A DNA stretch of 64,000 nt, from contig JAQISU010000192.1 in NCBI GenBank assembly GCA_029339505.1, positions 124,001 to 188,000 of the forward strand, given 5' to 3'. The DNA comes from Unio delphinus (taxonomy: Eukaryota; Mollusca; Bivalvia; Unionida; Unionidae). The notes under the pieces are model-generated. The model made no database searches. It was not told where the DNA came from and worked only from the letters and a program-made list of their open reading frames with translations. This document shows, piece after piece, positions 9,181 through 22,013 of the stretch (within the stretch, counting starts at the first letter, position 1; the number at the start of each line of letters is the position of its first letter). The position numbers and the translations under genes are program-made.

Positions 9181-10079
9181 TGATTGCCTATTCTCACATT
9201 ATCTTGAAGCGCGACAATAACGTGTCTCGGAGCTGACAATCTATGTTGTGACGCTATCTGCTATGTGAATGATCCTGTATCATGACCAGCGGAACTACTT
9301 GCAGTCATCGAGAAACATGATAACAGTGATTTACCACCTGATTCCATAAAATAGATTAATCGTTGTTCTTGAGTAATTGACGAAGTCAATGTAGGCATCC
9401 ACAGTGTAAGTTTTGTCAACGTTATCTAACCTGGATCAACTCTGTTTGGTCTCCAGATTGCATCATTATCATCACCTTTTTTATTGAGTAAAACTGTATG
9501 TTTTTCACCGAATATAACTTTTGTAACATCCCGGCAAAATTCGAATATATGAGATAGTGGAATCGTACATAGGAATTCCTCGCTGTCGTTTAAAATTGCT
9601 CTACGCGTTGCAAAACCCACGTTGTAATTTTTATTCAGAGATAGCTGCATCCCCAGCAGTGTTCATTGTCACATTTCGGTTTTCTGGTTCATCCATTGAA
9701 TCTTTTACAAACATCAAAGACGGTTCAGCCGACCTTGCATACTCATCTGGGTACCTTGCCATGCCTTGTATAGTCGTCGCGATATCCATATTTTCGTGGA
9801 TTATCTCAATTTGTCTTCCGTCCATAATATACCTAGCACTGTTAAAAAGCGCCATCATACCATTATTAACTAATCAGCCTTTATAAGTCGACATTCAATT
9901 TCAATAAATCCATCACAGGGTTGGAAATATCTACTGGTATCCTAACTTGAAGTTTAATTCTCCCCTCTAGAATCACGAGTCTTCGCATCATAGGAATAAT
10001 ATTGAAAATTATGCAGAGATGTATTTCTCGGTACTGGTTCATCTATCTCAAATGCGGGATCGGATATTTGTTCAAACAC
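9181..10079 (-). pseudogene. Double-jelly-roll major capsid protein remnant (third element copy)
   Basis: Minus-strand pieces align with the copy-2 capsid gene (54086-55284). Shared stretches include IPLSHIFEFCRDVTKVIFGEKHTV (54538-55110 has IPLHHIFGFCRNVRKIIYGAKHTV) and the KLTLWMP/KLSLWMP and GGKSLLSC blocks. The N-terminus (FEQISDPAFEIDEP, 10079 downward) matches FKQTLDPAFDMDAP, but its start codon has become GTG. Stops and frameshifts are present. The C-terminal half is missing: the LINE's 3' end lies directly next to it. It keeps about 60 codons near the N-terminus that copy 2 lacks. Confidence 0.8.
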
Positions 10080-10093
10080 TTCATTACAATTGA

Positions 10094-10145
10094 TTATCGT
10101 CTAAAACGAAGACCACTTCCAGCTATCATATTTGCCAACTCTGCT
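10094..10145 (-). pseudogene. Fragment of minor virion gene upstream of capsid (third copy)
   Basis: A short minus-strand fragment ends ANMIAGSGLRFRR-stop, matching ANMIEGSGLKPRR at the end of the gene at 55289 in copy 2. The order (this gene, then capsid) is the same, so it is a collinear remnant. Similarity is lost beyond about 10150. Confidence 0.6.
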
Positions 10146-10439
10146 AGAAGGAATCTCAATTTTAACCAGAAAGACTAAACTATATCGTTGGATCTATGAA
10201 TAAATCAAGGGATACGTACGGACGGTACTTGCTTTTGAGGCACAGCAATGAATAATATAATCTGAAGCTGATATTGTGACTTTCAGTATATGAATTGCAC
10301 CATGATATTTGTAGACGTAATGGATCATGGATTGTAAATAAGCAAATACCACTCTGCTAAACAAAATTCTGTAAATTCAAAGGTGTATTACCTTTTATAT
10401 TGGCTGTAGAATTGGAGATCAGGACAAAAGGTGGGTCCC

Positions 10440-11835
10440 ACACATATTATGTAACACATTTGCAACAACTCTTTGCCAGTGGCTGAACATAAAATTGAAC
10501 TATATGCGCCAATTATTTTGGAGAGCCACCAGATCATATCAGTAATTGTTACTTCTGCATGATGCCTAAATTTGTGAAAGGTGTTTCAAAGAATAAAACC
10601 TGGAGTGTGCATTATCCAGCATTGAGTCAGCTGTACGCCAAACACATTCTCCTTTGAGCCAGGCGAGGATGAGAACGAGGATGAAACTAATAGTTCTGAA
10701 CCATTAATGTCACGTGACACATATTATTTCCACCCTCCTCCTCTGAACCACACATTATAACACGAGATGAACCGAATGATATTGTGCCAGATTTTGACCT
10801 ATCCACGAAATATAGGCTGCTAAGCTGGGCTCCAGACTGCAGCAGTGGAACCTCCTGGTAAGTAATATTCAGGGTTTCCATGTTCTATGATATTTTGAAA
10901 TGATCATGTCTCATTCTTCTGCATGAAAGTTGATCGTGTCGCCTGCATAAACATCGATGGTGTGATGGCCTGATCCAGATAAGCGGAGATTTAATTCATT
11001 CATCGAAGACGGGTTTTAAATCTGTTTTTCTGAATAATGGCAATGTTTAGCCATCAATTACAGTTGGCCATACAGTACTGTCCATATGAAAAAAACCTGT
11101 AAAAACATGAAACAAAATTCAAGTGTAATAAACAATGACGAACATCAGTGGTCGTTTTGTGATAATTTGAAAATGTTTGCTCCCTGGTTTAATCTGCAGA
11201 CTGGAGACACAAAGTACATCTGTTTTCTCTGAGAATACGATAGTCGTGCGCGATATTCCCAATTCATCTATATATATATAGATTGATCCCTTCTTCATCA
11301 TTCACGCGTGGGAGGGAAAGTGTTCAGAATCCACCACTTGCTGAATCAATGAATTTTTTGTTACTACCCTTTGACATCAAGCGGTGGCTGATAAAGAACT
11401 TTGTCAAGGCCATGGACAAAAGAACGCGCAGCTTTCATATAGCATGTATTTCTGTCTGAAATTCCCAAGTGAAAAGTGAAGCTAAGATAAAAGAAGGTTT
11501 CTTTGTTCGTCCTCATATTCGTGAACTGTTTCGAGATGCATCGTTTAGCCATGCACTGCGTGGCAAGATAGAAAAGCATGGAGAGCCTTGCATTTAGTGG
11601 CAACACATTCTATCAGAATCAATACGGCAGACAAGCACAGGAAGTTGATGGGAAACCTCATCAATTGATACAAAATCCTTGTTTGCAAAATGTCAGAAAA
11701 GATAAATTGTTGGCACTCACATCTAGATTTGTTTCCACCGAACTGCCAAGCACTAAGTGACAAGCGCGGTGAGTCATTTAACCATCTCATAGCAGCAATG
11801 GCGAGACGTTATTTCGTTTGATAATAAATTGTATT
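10440..11835 (+). pseudogene. Decayed repeat-family ORF (resembles 'cc8L18.2-like' proteins)
   Basis: Translated in shifting frames, it gives motifs I associate with an invertebrate repetitive protein family often annotated cc8L18.2-like: EPPDHISNCYFCM near 10520, EPHIITRDEPNDIV near 10745, SVQNPPLAES near 11320, IKNFVKAMDK near 11390, AKIKEGFFVRPHIRELFRD near 11482 and GESFNHLIAAMARRYF near 11770. Frames change many times and stops are frequent, so it is dead. The family's role is not known to me. The name rests on recall, not a search. Confidence 0.6.
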
Positions 11836-12331
11836 TAAAAAAAAACACATGAAAACTTATAGTTTTACACTTTATGATTACAAGTCGATCTACACATTAT
11901 AAACAGGCGAAGATGTAAGATCTTAAAATCTTTGAAACAGTAGCGAACCAGTTTTGTAATTGTCATATCTGATTTCAGCACATCAAACATCTTAATAAAT
12001 AACACATTTTACATCTAACAAATATGTGCTACCACAAGCCTGTTTGATGACTAAAATTTTGTACACAATATATATATAAGATAATTTAGTAACAAAATAT
12101 GTGTAATGATATAGATATATAGTTAGCCTGATATATGTATATAGCGTTTAACTGAAGAGGTCAAATAACCTGCAATACATATTTAAAGAACAAAACCATG
12201 TATATTAATACGTTGCATAGTTCAGAGGCTTATGAAGTCTCCGTTTATAACAGTTTGAAATCTTATGAACTTTATATAGACGTTATGTAGATGAAAATAA
12301 CCTGTAATTCCTTTTTTAAAGAACACAACCG

Positions 12332-12369
<38 letters not shown>

Positions 12370-14196
12370 CATTGAACACATTTCAATCGTTTGTCAAGCA
12401 GCATTGTATGATACGATTTTGAAACGTTAGGAGGCTTGAAATATCGTTTGTTAATATTGCTATGTTAATACAAGAACACTCTAAACGTATATTGTCAACA
12501 AAAGGGCTAGACATAAATGAGAAAACAAAAAAAAATGCAAGAAAGTAAGGAAGTTAATCTGTCTTATTATTATATATTTCTCGAAGATGACTAAATTGTA
12601 CAGTTCGAAATCTTTGGGCGAATTAATTCTGTTCCGTTCATTGCTGAGCAACTCTTCGAGCAAAGCTAAGTCAACCACAGTCATGGTTTAATCAGTGCAT
12701 GTTTCTTATGCAAAATTAAGTACTGCTCTGTTTTGAAAAAAAAACATTTTGTTTCAGAGTACAACAGTGTGTATCACAGCCGAATAATACGTTATCAGTC
12801 AGAACATATTATCTAGTAGTGTGTGTGTGTTTGTGTTGTGCAGGAAACTTCTTGCACAGAAAAACAACATTAATGTTTAGAACCACATTACATGTATAAG
12901 GCATGACTATTAGTAACGTTCTATATCGTTCTGCAATATTTAGCATTTTAACTGTATCATACAACATGTTGAACAAAACTTTGTATCATTATAATACTTT
13001 ACGATTTGGCCAGCACACTTTTATTTGACCAGTTATGCTTTGTTTGACGTTTTGTTATTTCTTTTATTATAATTATTGGAATATATATATATACTGTGTA
13101 AAGGAAATAAACAAAGTGAAATATTATACATACATCATCAAATCAGTGCATTTAATGTGAAGTTGAAAGATAGAAATAACCCTGTATGGTCGTTTGCAAT
13201 CAGGCTACTTAAGGAAACAAAACCTAAAGCAAATTAGACGTTGAACATGCCTCAACATATATCCCCCACACCTTCTGCACAAGTTATTTCTTGAACTTTT
13301 ATTTCCCTTGCAAATATATTTTTAAACTTTAAAATGCCCACATAAAAACCAAAGAATTAATTAAAACAATTTAAAGATGAATTCTGAAATTATAATCTGC
13401 ATAAGAAAAGGTTTGCTATGAGGGTGAGACAATAACGAACAATTGGAGATTCGGTTGCAAACATTATAAATGTGGTAGATTTCTCAATTACATTAAAGTA
13501 TCATTGAAACAAGATTTTAAGCTGATATCATTCATTTCTTTCTTCAATTCCCAAAGTACTATGCTGCCGTTAGATAAAATACAAAATTATCTACACATCC
13601 TTCGGCTATGCTTTAATTCGATCGTCCTTTAAGTTCTTCTATGAGTGTGTGCAAGTAAACTAAACTTATGAAGTAATTTATCTCAATCTAAACTTAAAAC
13701 ACTCTATATGTAGCAGAATGTTTGTAGTCTTGTGGACCTTACTTTTAATTATGCTCCCAGTTTACTATACCCTTTTTGTTTAGATTATAACTGGATGAAA
13801 GTAACCAAAAATTCAGTTTCTACATGTTATTATTACTTCCAGAGCAAAGCTCGCGGGGTTCCACGTTCAAATTGATATCGCATTATTTTTAAATTATAAA
13901 ATCTCCCGTTACGTGCTGTGTACTGTAACTCAGGCACATTTGTTGTTGACTGAACAGGTCATACATCATGGAAATAAACTTACGATAATGCATTCAAACT
14001 GCATTATTATTCAGTTTTTCATCTAAATCTAATAACACTATACTCAACTCAAGAGAAACACTTGCATTAAAAGTAATGATCGGCATCAAGCTGCTACTGA
14101 CCAGACATAAATTTGTCTTCCATAGATTTTCAGTTTATCCGCATTAACCCCTTGTTGTATTATATGATACAAATCTAAATGTAAATATTCGTAAGT

Positions 14197-14303
<107 letters not shown>

Positions 14304-15084
14304 GATGTATATAGAATTATACACCAGAAAAAATTGAAACTGCTATCCCTACATTCTACAGAAGAAGGTTTGATATTAGTAGGTATAATTAATGTTTAAT
14401 ACAAATAATACTCTCATACAGGTTAGACATTTTTAATTCGTACTTCACGGAAATTTGAATCCGGGTCCTAGGGTAAACGGTACCCATTGCCTCAAGTACG
14501 CAAACGAGCCCATATTCCATCACGACTTAGCACAGGTCACGCATTGATGATTTAGTTAGTGTTATAAATGCGCTCATGCGTAGTAGACACAGAAACATCA
14601 TTTCAATTTTTTTCAGAAGGGGATGGGGGAAAGGCTTGACGGGCTTGTTAATTTTTGCATATAGGCTGCATCATTTTTGCAGCACATGCAAATTTGGCAA
14701 GTCTCTCCATGACGTCACTGAGGACACAAACTTACATAATGACCCAATAATTAATTCGCATATATCTGCAAAAGCATTCCGGACTTCAATGAATGATCAG
14801 GGTATATAGAGTTCGAATTAAACATTTGACCGATTGAACATCAATTAAATGCAATCTAATTATTGGTCCGTTTCTCATTAAATCAATCTATCCTCTTTCC
14901 TGTATGTGAAATTCTTACAACCCATCAATACTTTTGTTTGAAATATGTTATTCATGTCTAAGGCATATCTATCTCAATGCAACGACAATGAGGAACATTT
15001 TTGATATAATGTAACATATACAGTTAACGAATTTATGCAGAATCGTATATTAACTTCTTTTTAACCTTTCCAACAATTTCAATT

Positions 15085-15210
15085 TACCTACCTACCTACC
15101 TATATACCTAACTACCTACCTACCTACCAACCTACCTACCTACCTACCTACATACATACATACATACATACATACATACATACAGCGTATGTATGTATGT
15201 ACATATACAT
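15085..15210. repeat. (CTAC)n-(CATA)n compound microsatellite
   Basis: CTAC tetramers pass into CATA tetramers, then reverse into GTAT around 15188, leaving a small inverted-repeat junction. Confidence 0.95.
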
Positions 15211-15747
15211 GTATGCACACATGTGCGCATGTTCCTGGAAAGCGAAGATATTAAGCCGAAAAAGGCAATATCATTGGGTAACATTTATAAAATTACGGTT
15301 TCACTTACTTCTTAATTTCAACAAATATGACAAAGAAACGTTCTCATAAACTTCGATTCAGTCATTTACAAAGCTAAAATTATGAATATGAGTACGCTAA
15401 TTTAAAGCTGCTTTCATGGTATAATTGGTGAATGACACCGCTGACATAACACTAGCAGTATTAGGTGCGAGCTGTAGAAAGCATTAACACCCCTACTTGG
15501 AATTCAGTACTCTCCAGGGACGGCGGTACAATTACTCAATGTCCTGTCTTTATTTCCATTCAGTCTAAAGTAGTTTTTCACTTATAAACGTACTGATAAC
15601 CGTTCGATTTGCAGAAAAGTAGAATGTTCCTTCTGGCTTTTGTCGCCAAAAGCATTGTATCGATTACATAATCTAGTTATTTCTGGAGTGTGTCGATCCT
15701 TTATGGCCGTAGGTCGTAGACCTGCCAGTCATAATCTAGACAGACAT

Positions 15748-15963
15748 CATTCTGTAACATATGTGGTATCTACAAATGATACAGATGAGATGATTAGGTT
15801 ATAACCAATCATCAGTGGTACCAACCAGATTTATAAGATAACCATTAATTTTATACGTATTAAGTCACGAAAACCGTTTTTGTAAGAATCACAAAGAAAA
15901 TAGATGCATACTTTAATTTATACATAAATGCAAACATACATATATAAATATATACGTTTGATT
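15748..15963. repeat. Dispersed ~215-bp repeat R, copy 2
   Basis: Same unit as 6783-6999, from CATTCTGTAACATATGTGG to TACGTTTGATT, with the same internal near-palindrome at 15789-15813. Here it is not flanked by viral sequence, which shows that R is independent of the element. Confidence 0.8.
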
Positions 15964-17450
15964 AATCAAATGGTCGAGTAATAATGATCCCTTGGTTTGT
16001 GACGTTTTGGATCATTAGGTAAGTAATAGTTTTATACTTATTAAACATCTGGTTCCTATTGATAATTCCAGTATATCTTCATAAGCTTATATATTTTATC
16101 AGGGTTACATACATTCTTTTAAATAAAGCAATTTAAAATTTCCGGAGATATAATAATCAATAGACATGATGTCTCTAGTAGAAAGAAGAAAGCAAGATAA
16201 ACAAGAGATACATCTGTGGGTATGTACATGTACATATACGATTTACACTTGCCTCTTATTTAAAATTAATAACATTTTGCGTAACACAAATCAAGGAAAC
16301 AATTACAAACTAAAAGTGGAAATGAGCATGTATCATTTAAATCAAACGTTAAAGAATTAACAGTTGTTAATACAATTTGTCTTTAAAAACCAATAAACTT
16401 TGTGTACTAAAAAATATGTATATAAATGGTTGCATCAGACCCATTTACTATAGTAGCAGACACATTTTATGCACTACGTTTCATGTTGTAATATAAAATG
16501 TAAATTCAAATGATGTCCCAAAAAAAAATTGGGGATTCTCTTTAAAGCATAATATTTCCAAACAAATTCGGCAAGGTTTTCTTTATAAAAAACATACATG
16601 CTACCGGAAGCGAAACGTGGCTGATGTTCCTATAAATTCTCTACCTTTCACGTTTGATGCAGATTATTATCTTTCACAAATGTTTAATACGCCAGTATAA
16701 ATCTTTATACATGAATTCTAAATTTAAATTTAGTATTAGAGCTCTAGTACAATTGAGAGTTTGTAACGCTTGTTAATGATTTGAATTGTTGCAGAAGCTC
16801 TAAGGTTGCATAACATATATTTACATCTTCGGCGGCATTGTGCATCGTAGCATTTTTTTCAATATTTAATTTCAAAGCTTAACCATTCAAGTTTTGTAGA
16901 TAGAGCAATATAACAACCAGCAATAATAATAGGTGACATTTCAGACGTAATTCACGATTTAGAACGGAAACATAATTCTCAGGTTTTGAAAATTCATCCC
17001 TGAAACGTTTATTAGCAAGTCTGAAGAAATTTAGTTTTTGATTTTTTTCCCCTTTGCTTTAATATTAAATAATTTTAACGATATAAGTGCTTTTAGAGAT
17101 GTAGACAGTCCTAGTACCATGCAAACAATACATTTTCTAATAAACTAATCACATGCGAAAATTCATCACTTCAAAGGTGAAGAAATCTACTGTTTATTTT
17201 TTATAACAATTTAGATGGCCTTTTGGTTCTTGAATCAAACAGGTACTTGAAAACGTTCCCTCCGAGTTCACAGTTTTTTTGGGAGTATATAACGCTTAAA
17301 GTCACGTGATCGAGCTCGTGTGTACGTTCGAAAATATGCATGCACAGTAGAATCAGGATAGAAAAGATCAGGTTTGCTGTGACTTAAATCCTGTAGAGGA
17401 ATGGTTAGCGTATTTGGCATAACCATTCATGTTTCTTCGTTGAAATCATT
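15964..17450. other. AT-rich stretch downstream of the receptor gene
   Basis: No gene recognised. It is on the 3' side of the minus-strand receptor gene, so some of it may be that gene's 3' untranslated region. Confidence 0.5.
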
Positions 17451-18557
17451 TTACATCAATTTTGTAGATGCAGCTTGATTATTTAAAACAGTGGGATAAT
17501 CATTTCTTTGCTCAATCCTGAAGTGTACGCAACCTACATTCTCTCTTTCATCCAACGTACGCCGTTTGCAAAAGAGATCTAAAAAACAACTCCTGAAATT
17601 TCCTCCGAATATTAAATAAATAAGTATGTTAATAGAAAAACTCAAATAGTACAATAGATGAAACACGCTCTGAAATACGCTGTCTAATGCGGGGGATATG
17701 TCAATCCCCCTCATGTAAGTATTTATAAGTATCCGTGTTCGAATAACGTGACTTGGAAAGTTAAGTGTGAAAAATATCACAGTTAGAGCAAAGAGCATTT
17801 TGGTCACCTTGCATTGGGCGCCGTTAGCTGGTCTCCTTCGTCTGCATTTGAATGACTTTAGTTTCTTTCTCATGTGCAAGGATTTGATTAAACGATACGT
17901 TATGGTGAGTGTAAAAGCAGAGATGAGAATGGTTGGTAACACTAAGGTGAGCAGTGAATCAGTTAGCACAAGCGCCTGTGTGACTTGTGCAAATTCTGGA
18001 TTTGAGGTGCAGTTGGTCTTCACGATCCAAAACGGTAGATGATATAACGCTAACGCTCCAACACAGAACGCCGCAATTAGAAACTTCGCCTTCATCGTCG
18101 TGCAAAAGAGTGTTACTTTAAAAGGGTGGCAAATGCGAATATAATTCTCGATCGTTACCATCACAACCAGCCACACAGAAATTGAACCGAAAAAATAGGT
18201 GAAGAAGATGCACATATGGCAAAGTACGTTTATCGTCATTATGTTAATATGAAATATTTTGCTGATCCAGATTGACAAGAGGATAAAAAGAAATCCGTTG
18301 TCGGATACCGACCTAGCTGCCAGGTACAGATTACATGACGTCGTTCGTAGCTGTTTCTTAAGAAATACGATCATTGCAAGGCTATTCCCAATAAGTCCGA
18401 AAATACATACCAGGGGAAAATAATATGTCTCAATTTGGTATGCCATCGATTTAGCTCCGACGTCATTCTCTAAAGATACGTTTGTCTCTATAGGTGTCAT
18501 ATTCGTAGTGTCCTGGAGAAAATCGACCCATAACGTAATGTCAGTATGATTGGCCAT
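17451..18557 (-). CDS. Rhodopsin-class GPCR, orphan peptide-receptor-like
   Basis: 368 residues, single intact exon, seven hydrophobic segments. Start is ATG 18557 (MANHTD); the sequence just upstream reads TTTCGTTTCAG, a plausible splice acceptor, so a 5' UTR intron is possible. N-glycosylation sites: N3, N19 and N26. TM1 has GLIGN, TM2 keeps Asp86. Cys113 can pair with Cys183 of loop 2. The DRY box is Glu137-Asn138-Tyr139, so the usual Arg is lost. TM5 Pro208 and TM6 Pro268 are kept. TM7 has NILIY instead of NPxxY, a form I associate with FMRFamide-receptor-like families. The loop-3 cluster KCRRRRP is basic. Ligand unknown. It is the only clear host gene in the window. Confidence 0.85.
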   Translation of the reverse strand: MANHTDITLWVDFLQDTTNMTPIETNVSLENDVGAKSMAYQIETYYFPLVCIFGLIGNSLAMIVFLKKQLRTTSCNLYLAARSVSDNGFLFILLSIWISKIFHINIMTINVLCHMCIFFTYFFGSISVWLVVMVTIENYIRICHPFKVTLFCTTMKAKFLIAAFCVGALALYHLPFWIVKTNCTSNPEFAQVTQALVLTDSLLTLVLPTILISAFTLTITYRLIKSLHMRKKLKSFKCRRRRPANGAQCKVTKMLFALTVIFFTLNFPSHVIRTRILINTYMRGIDISPALDSVFQSVFHLLYYLSFSINILIYLIFGGNFRSCFLDLFCKRRTLDERENVGCVHFRIEQRNDYPTVLNNQAASTKLM

Positions 18558-18581
18558 CGTAATCTGAAACGAAATTTTCAA

Positions 18582-21463
18582 ACTACAGTTATAATTTGGT
18601 CTATAAAAATAACTTATATAATCTACTTCTCTTTACCGTGCCTTATAATAAAATATACAACGTAAGTATAAGAAAGATAAATATTTCATTCATACAACTG
18701 TTTTTAATAAAATATGAAATACATTATAATGGTGTAATATTGATTCTGAACTTCTCAAACATATTTTACATGGAGGAAAACCTTATATGTACATAACGTT
18801 TGGAAGCGATTTAAACATGTTAACACCATTATCTTGTGTTAAGAAATATATTGTTACAAGCCAGGGGTCTTTACTTGATCAAGCGGTTGTCAAACTCTAA
18901 CAAGATTCCGGCTCTAACTCATAAATTTACCCCAAATGTCCAAATATTTATATACAACTTAAGTTGTAAATTAGAAGGCCCGACGTGTCCGTTCAATATA
19001 TCAATTTTACTCTAATGTATGCAAGACCACATGTCTCTAGCCTGCCCAACATCAATAAATCACACATCTGTATAGTTTCTCTTCATCAGTTTCCGTACCG
19101 GCAGCAGTTAGCGCCGTAGCAACTATATAACTATCCCCTAAACAGGTAACTATTTTAACTCCGCCCCCTTTGGCCAATCACCTATTTGCTTTCCAGGCTT
19201 AGGTCGCCATATAACTGCACCACATGTGCCACCCTGGCAGCACAAAATATATATGCTGAGTCAAGTCGTATTTATTTATACCAATATCCGGCAACTGCAG
19301 TCACACCAGCAATGTAGACCACTAGATGTTAATATGGACTACCTTAGGTGAAGGATATTCATTCGGCTTTGACCTGACTTCACTACTAGTCAACCATGGC
19401 ATCACGGACACTCTATAACACTTTACTGCGTAAGGTTTCCTCCTAGTACTTGCTAATTTTTTAGGACTAATGATATTCTCATTATTGACTCAAGTAATCA
19501 CAGAAATCTAACGATTTCTTAAAAGGATGCACTATCAAATTCACATAATCCAAATTTATTACAATATATTGATTTTACGACCTATAGATTCTGGATCCTG
19601 AAATATAACCGCTACCCCTTTACTCAATCAATAAATTCCTACAATTAAATTAACAAGTCACGGTGTTTAATTTCCATATTTATTATAAAAACAACATATA
19701 TAATTTACAAGTTGAACCCATTCGCGGTCGAATGTTAGTTACAGAGACACTTTCAATACGAAATCTAATGGATGTATTTCCTGAGGATTAATTGATCAGC
19801 GAATGATTAACATTAAACTATTATGACTGCGAAGGAATATATATATATTTTTTTTTTTCCGAAACATGCTCTTTCATTCAATCATCGGCCATTTCCAGGT
19901 ATGCTCTGATTCATACTTTTTTTTTCATTTTACCATTTCTTTCATTGAATTATTTGTAATTTTTACTCTTGGTAAATCTATACCTATTTGTTTACAAAAC
20001 TGGCTTAGCTACAGTAAGATTTTTCAAGAGGTGCATACGATTTATTGCAAATGGATTTCATTGGGGTTTAACGTTCTCTGTATCAATGTTGACGGCAGCC
20101 AAATCCACAGCATGTACAGTACCACCATCGGTGATCTTATAATGGACGTTTTCATTTTGAATACTTATAATACGTTACATGACAAACATCAACAGTCAAT
20201 TGCAGCAATTCAATACCTGAAAGAACGAATTGGAAATAATTGATCCTTGGCGAAATTCTAATCAAGACTTAAAGATGTATCCCTGAAAGGCAAATATCTC
20301 TTTTGAAACAAAGTATATACGACTACATTCTTGCATCGGATGACATTCATATGAATACGGCTGAGGCGTGTATCTTTCCAAGGTATAAGACTGATCATTA
20401 AAATATTGTTTTGAGTGTGGCCAACGTGTCCAAATGGAAAAAGATATTGACATTTTAATGCCCCACTGTTCAGGATCATTCAATAAAGTGATTTGGTAAA
20501 ACGTGTATAACTTACAATGCAAACAAATAGCATGGGGGGGGGGGGGAAAGGTAAGAATCTCCCCATGTTTCATTTGACTGTAATGATCAAATGTTTTATT
20601 GAAATATTGTTCATGAAAATAAGATCTAAACATATAAGTTACTATGATAGGAGCATAAAAGAGAAACGGGTAAAATTAAAGGACATTGAGCAGGAAATAA
20701 CAGAAAATCAGAAAGAATTTCGAATAATATAGATGGGGAAATTCTGTAACTTCTAGACCGAACGAAATCACAATTAGTGGAATCTGAAACATACATATAA
20801 GGTGTTATATTAAGATCTATAGCTAGATTGTACGAATTTGGGGGGAAAAAACAAAGTACTTTCTAAATCTTGAAACAAGAAATACCGTTAATACAATAAT
20901 ACGAGAATTTTTTTATATGATATGACAACGATATCTCACCAAATAAATATTTTAGAAGCCCACACACAATTTTATATTTAATTGTACAAAACGTAGAATT
21001 GCTCAGCTTGAATATAAGACTATTTCAGAAACTCGAAATAGAATTCTTAGTCACGATATTAAACATAGTCAATAGGAAAAAGAATAATGAGTTGCTTAAC
21101 TTACAGTAATGAAAATGGAAACAGTCCTGACTCAGATGGATTCATCTTGAGTTCTAACAATTCTTTCGGACATATGTTAGGGTATTTATATGCAGATCGA
21201 TAAATCACGGATATACTGTATGAAAACTTTCAGGCTTTCTGACTCATTAAGTCTTAACAAATTCTATCAAATCTACTGTTATATCATAACAGTATACCAA
21301 CCTCATATACTTAATGCTAACTGATGTGATATTCGTATTGTGTGCATGTATATTTGATGTATACATCTTTTAATTGATGGGCCATAATATAAACTTTTTA
21401 TATAGGTGAATCTGTTAAAAAAATGATATTATTATTAATACTATAAATATTAATATTTTAATT

Positions 21464-21516
<53 letters not shown>

Positions 21517-21924
21517 GTTATCATTATATATATTATTATCATTATTATCATTCTTAGTGTTATTATTGTCATTTGTATTAGTATTACCATAATTTCTAAT
21601 AAGGTAGGATGGCGAAGGACATGTTCATAGATCCCTATTTACCAACAAAATATTGTTGCATCACCGGTACTTTCATAAATATTTATCTGATTTGTCTCTT
21701 CCCTCTATAGCTGGATAGTGGATCCAGAGTAGACCCAATATTTCCTGCTGCATGTACCTCGACTAATGGAAGCAAATATGGTTGCCATGGTACTTATTAT
21801 GTAAGAATGTTCAATCATTTTGGCTTGGTACGTTTCCTGCAATAATGTTCCAGCTCAGATGATCTTTGACGTGTTAAAAAATGTGAAAAATTTAATATAT
21901 TCAATTTCGATTTTTCACAAGTGA

Positions 21925-22013
<89 letters not shown>

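Noticed and set aside
18558..18581. Longer receptor start 24 bases upstream
   Set aside because: The codon there is TTG, not ATG; the ATG at 18557 follows a possible splice acceptor.
19866..20243. 125-codon plus-strand open frame
   Set aside because: Hydrophobic, AT-driven composition with no motif; length is possible by chance in such DNA.
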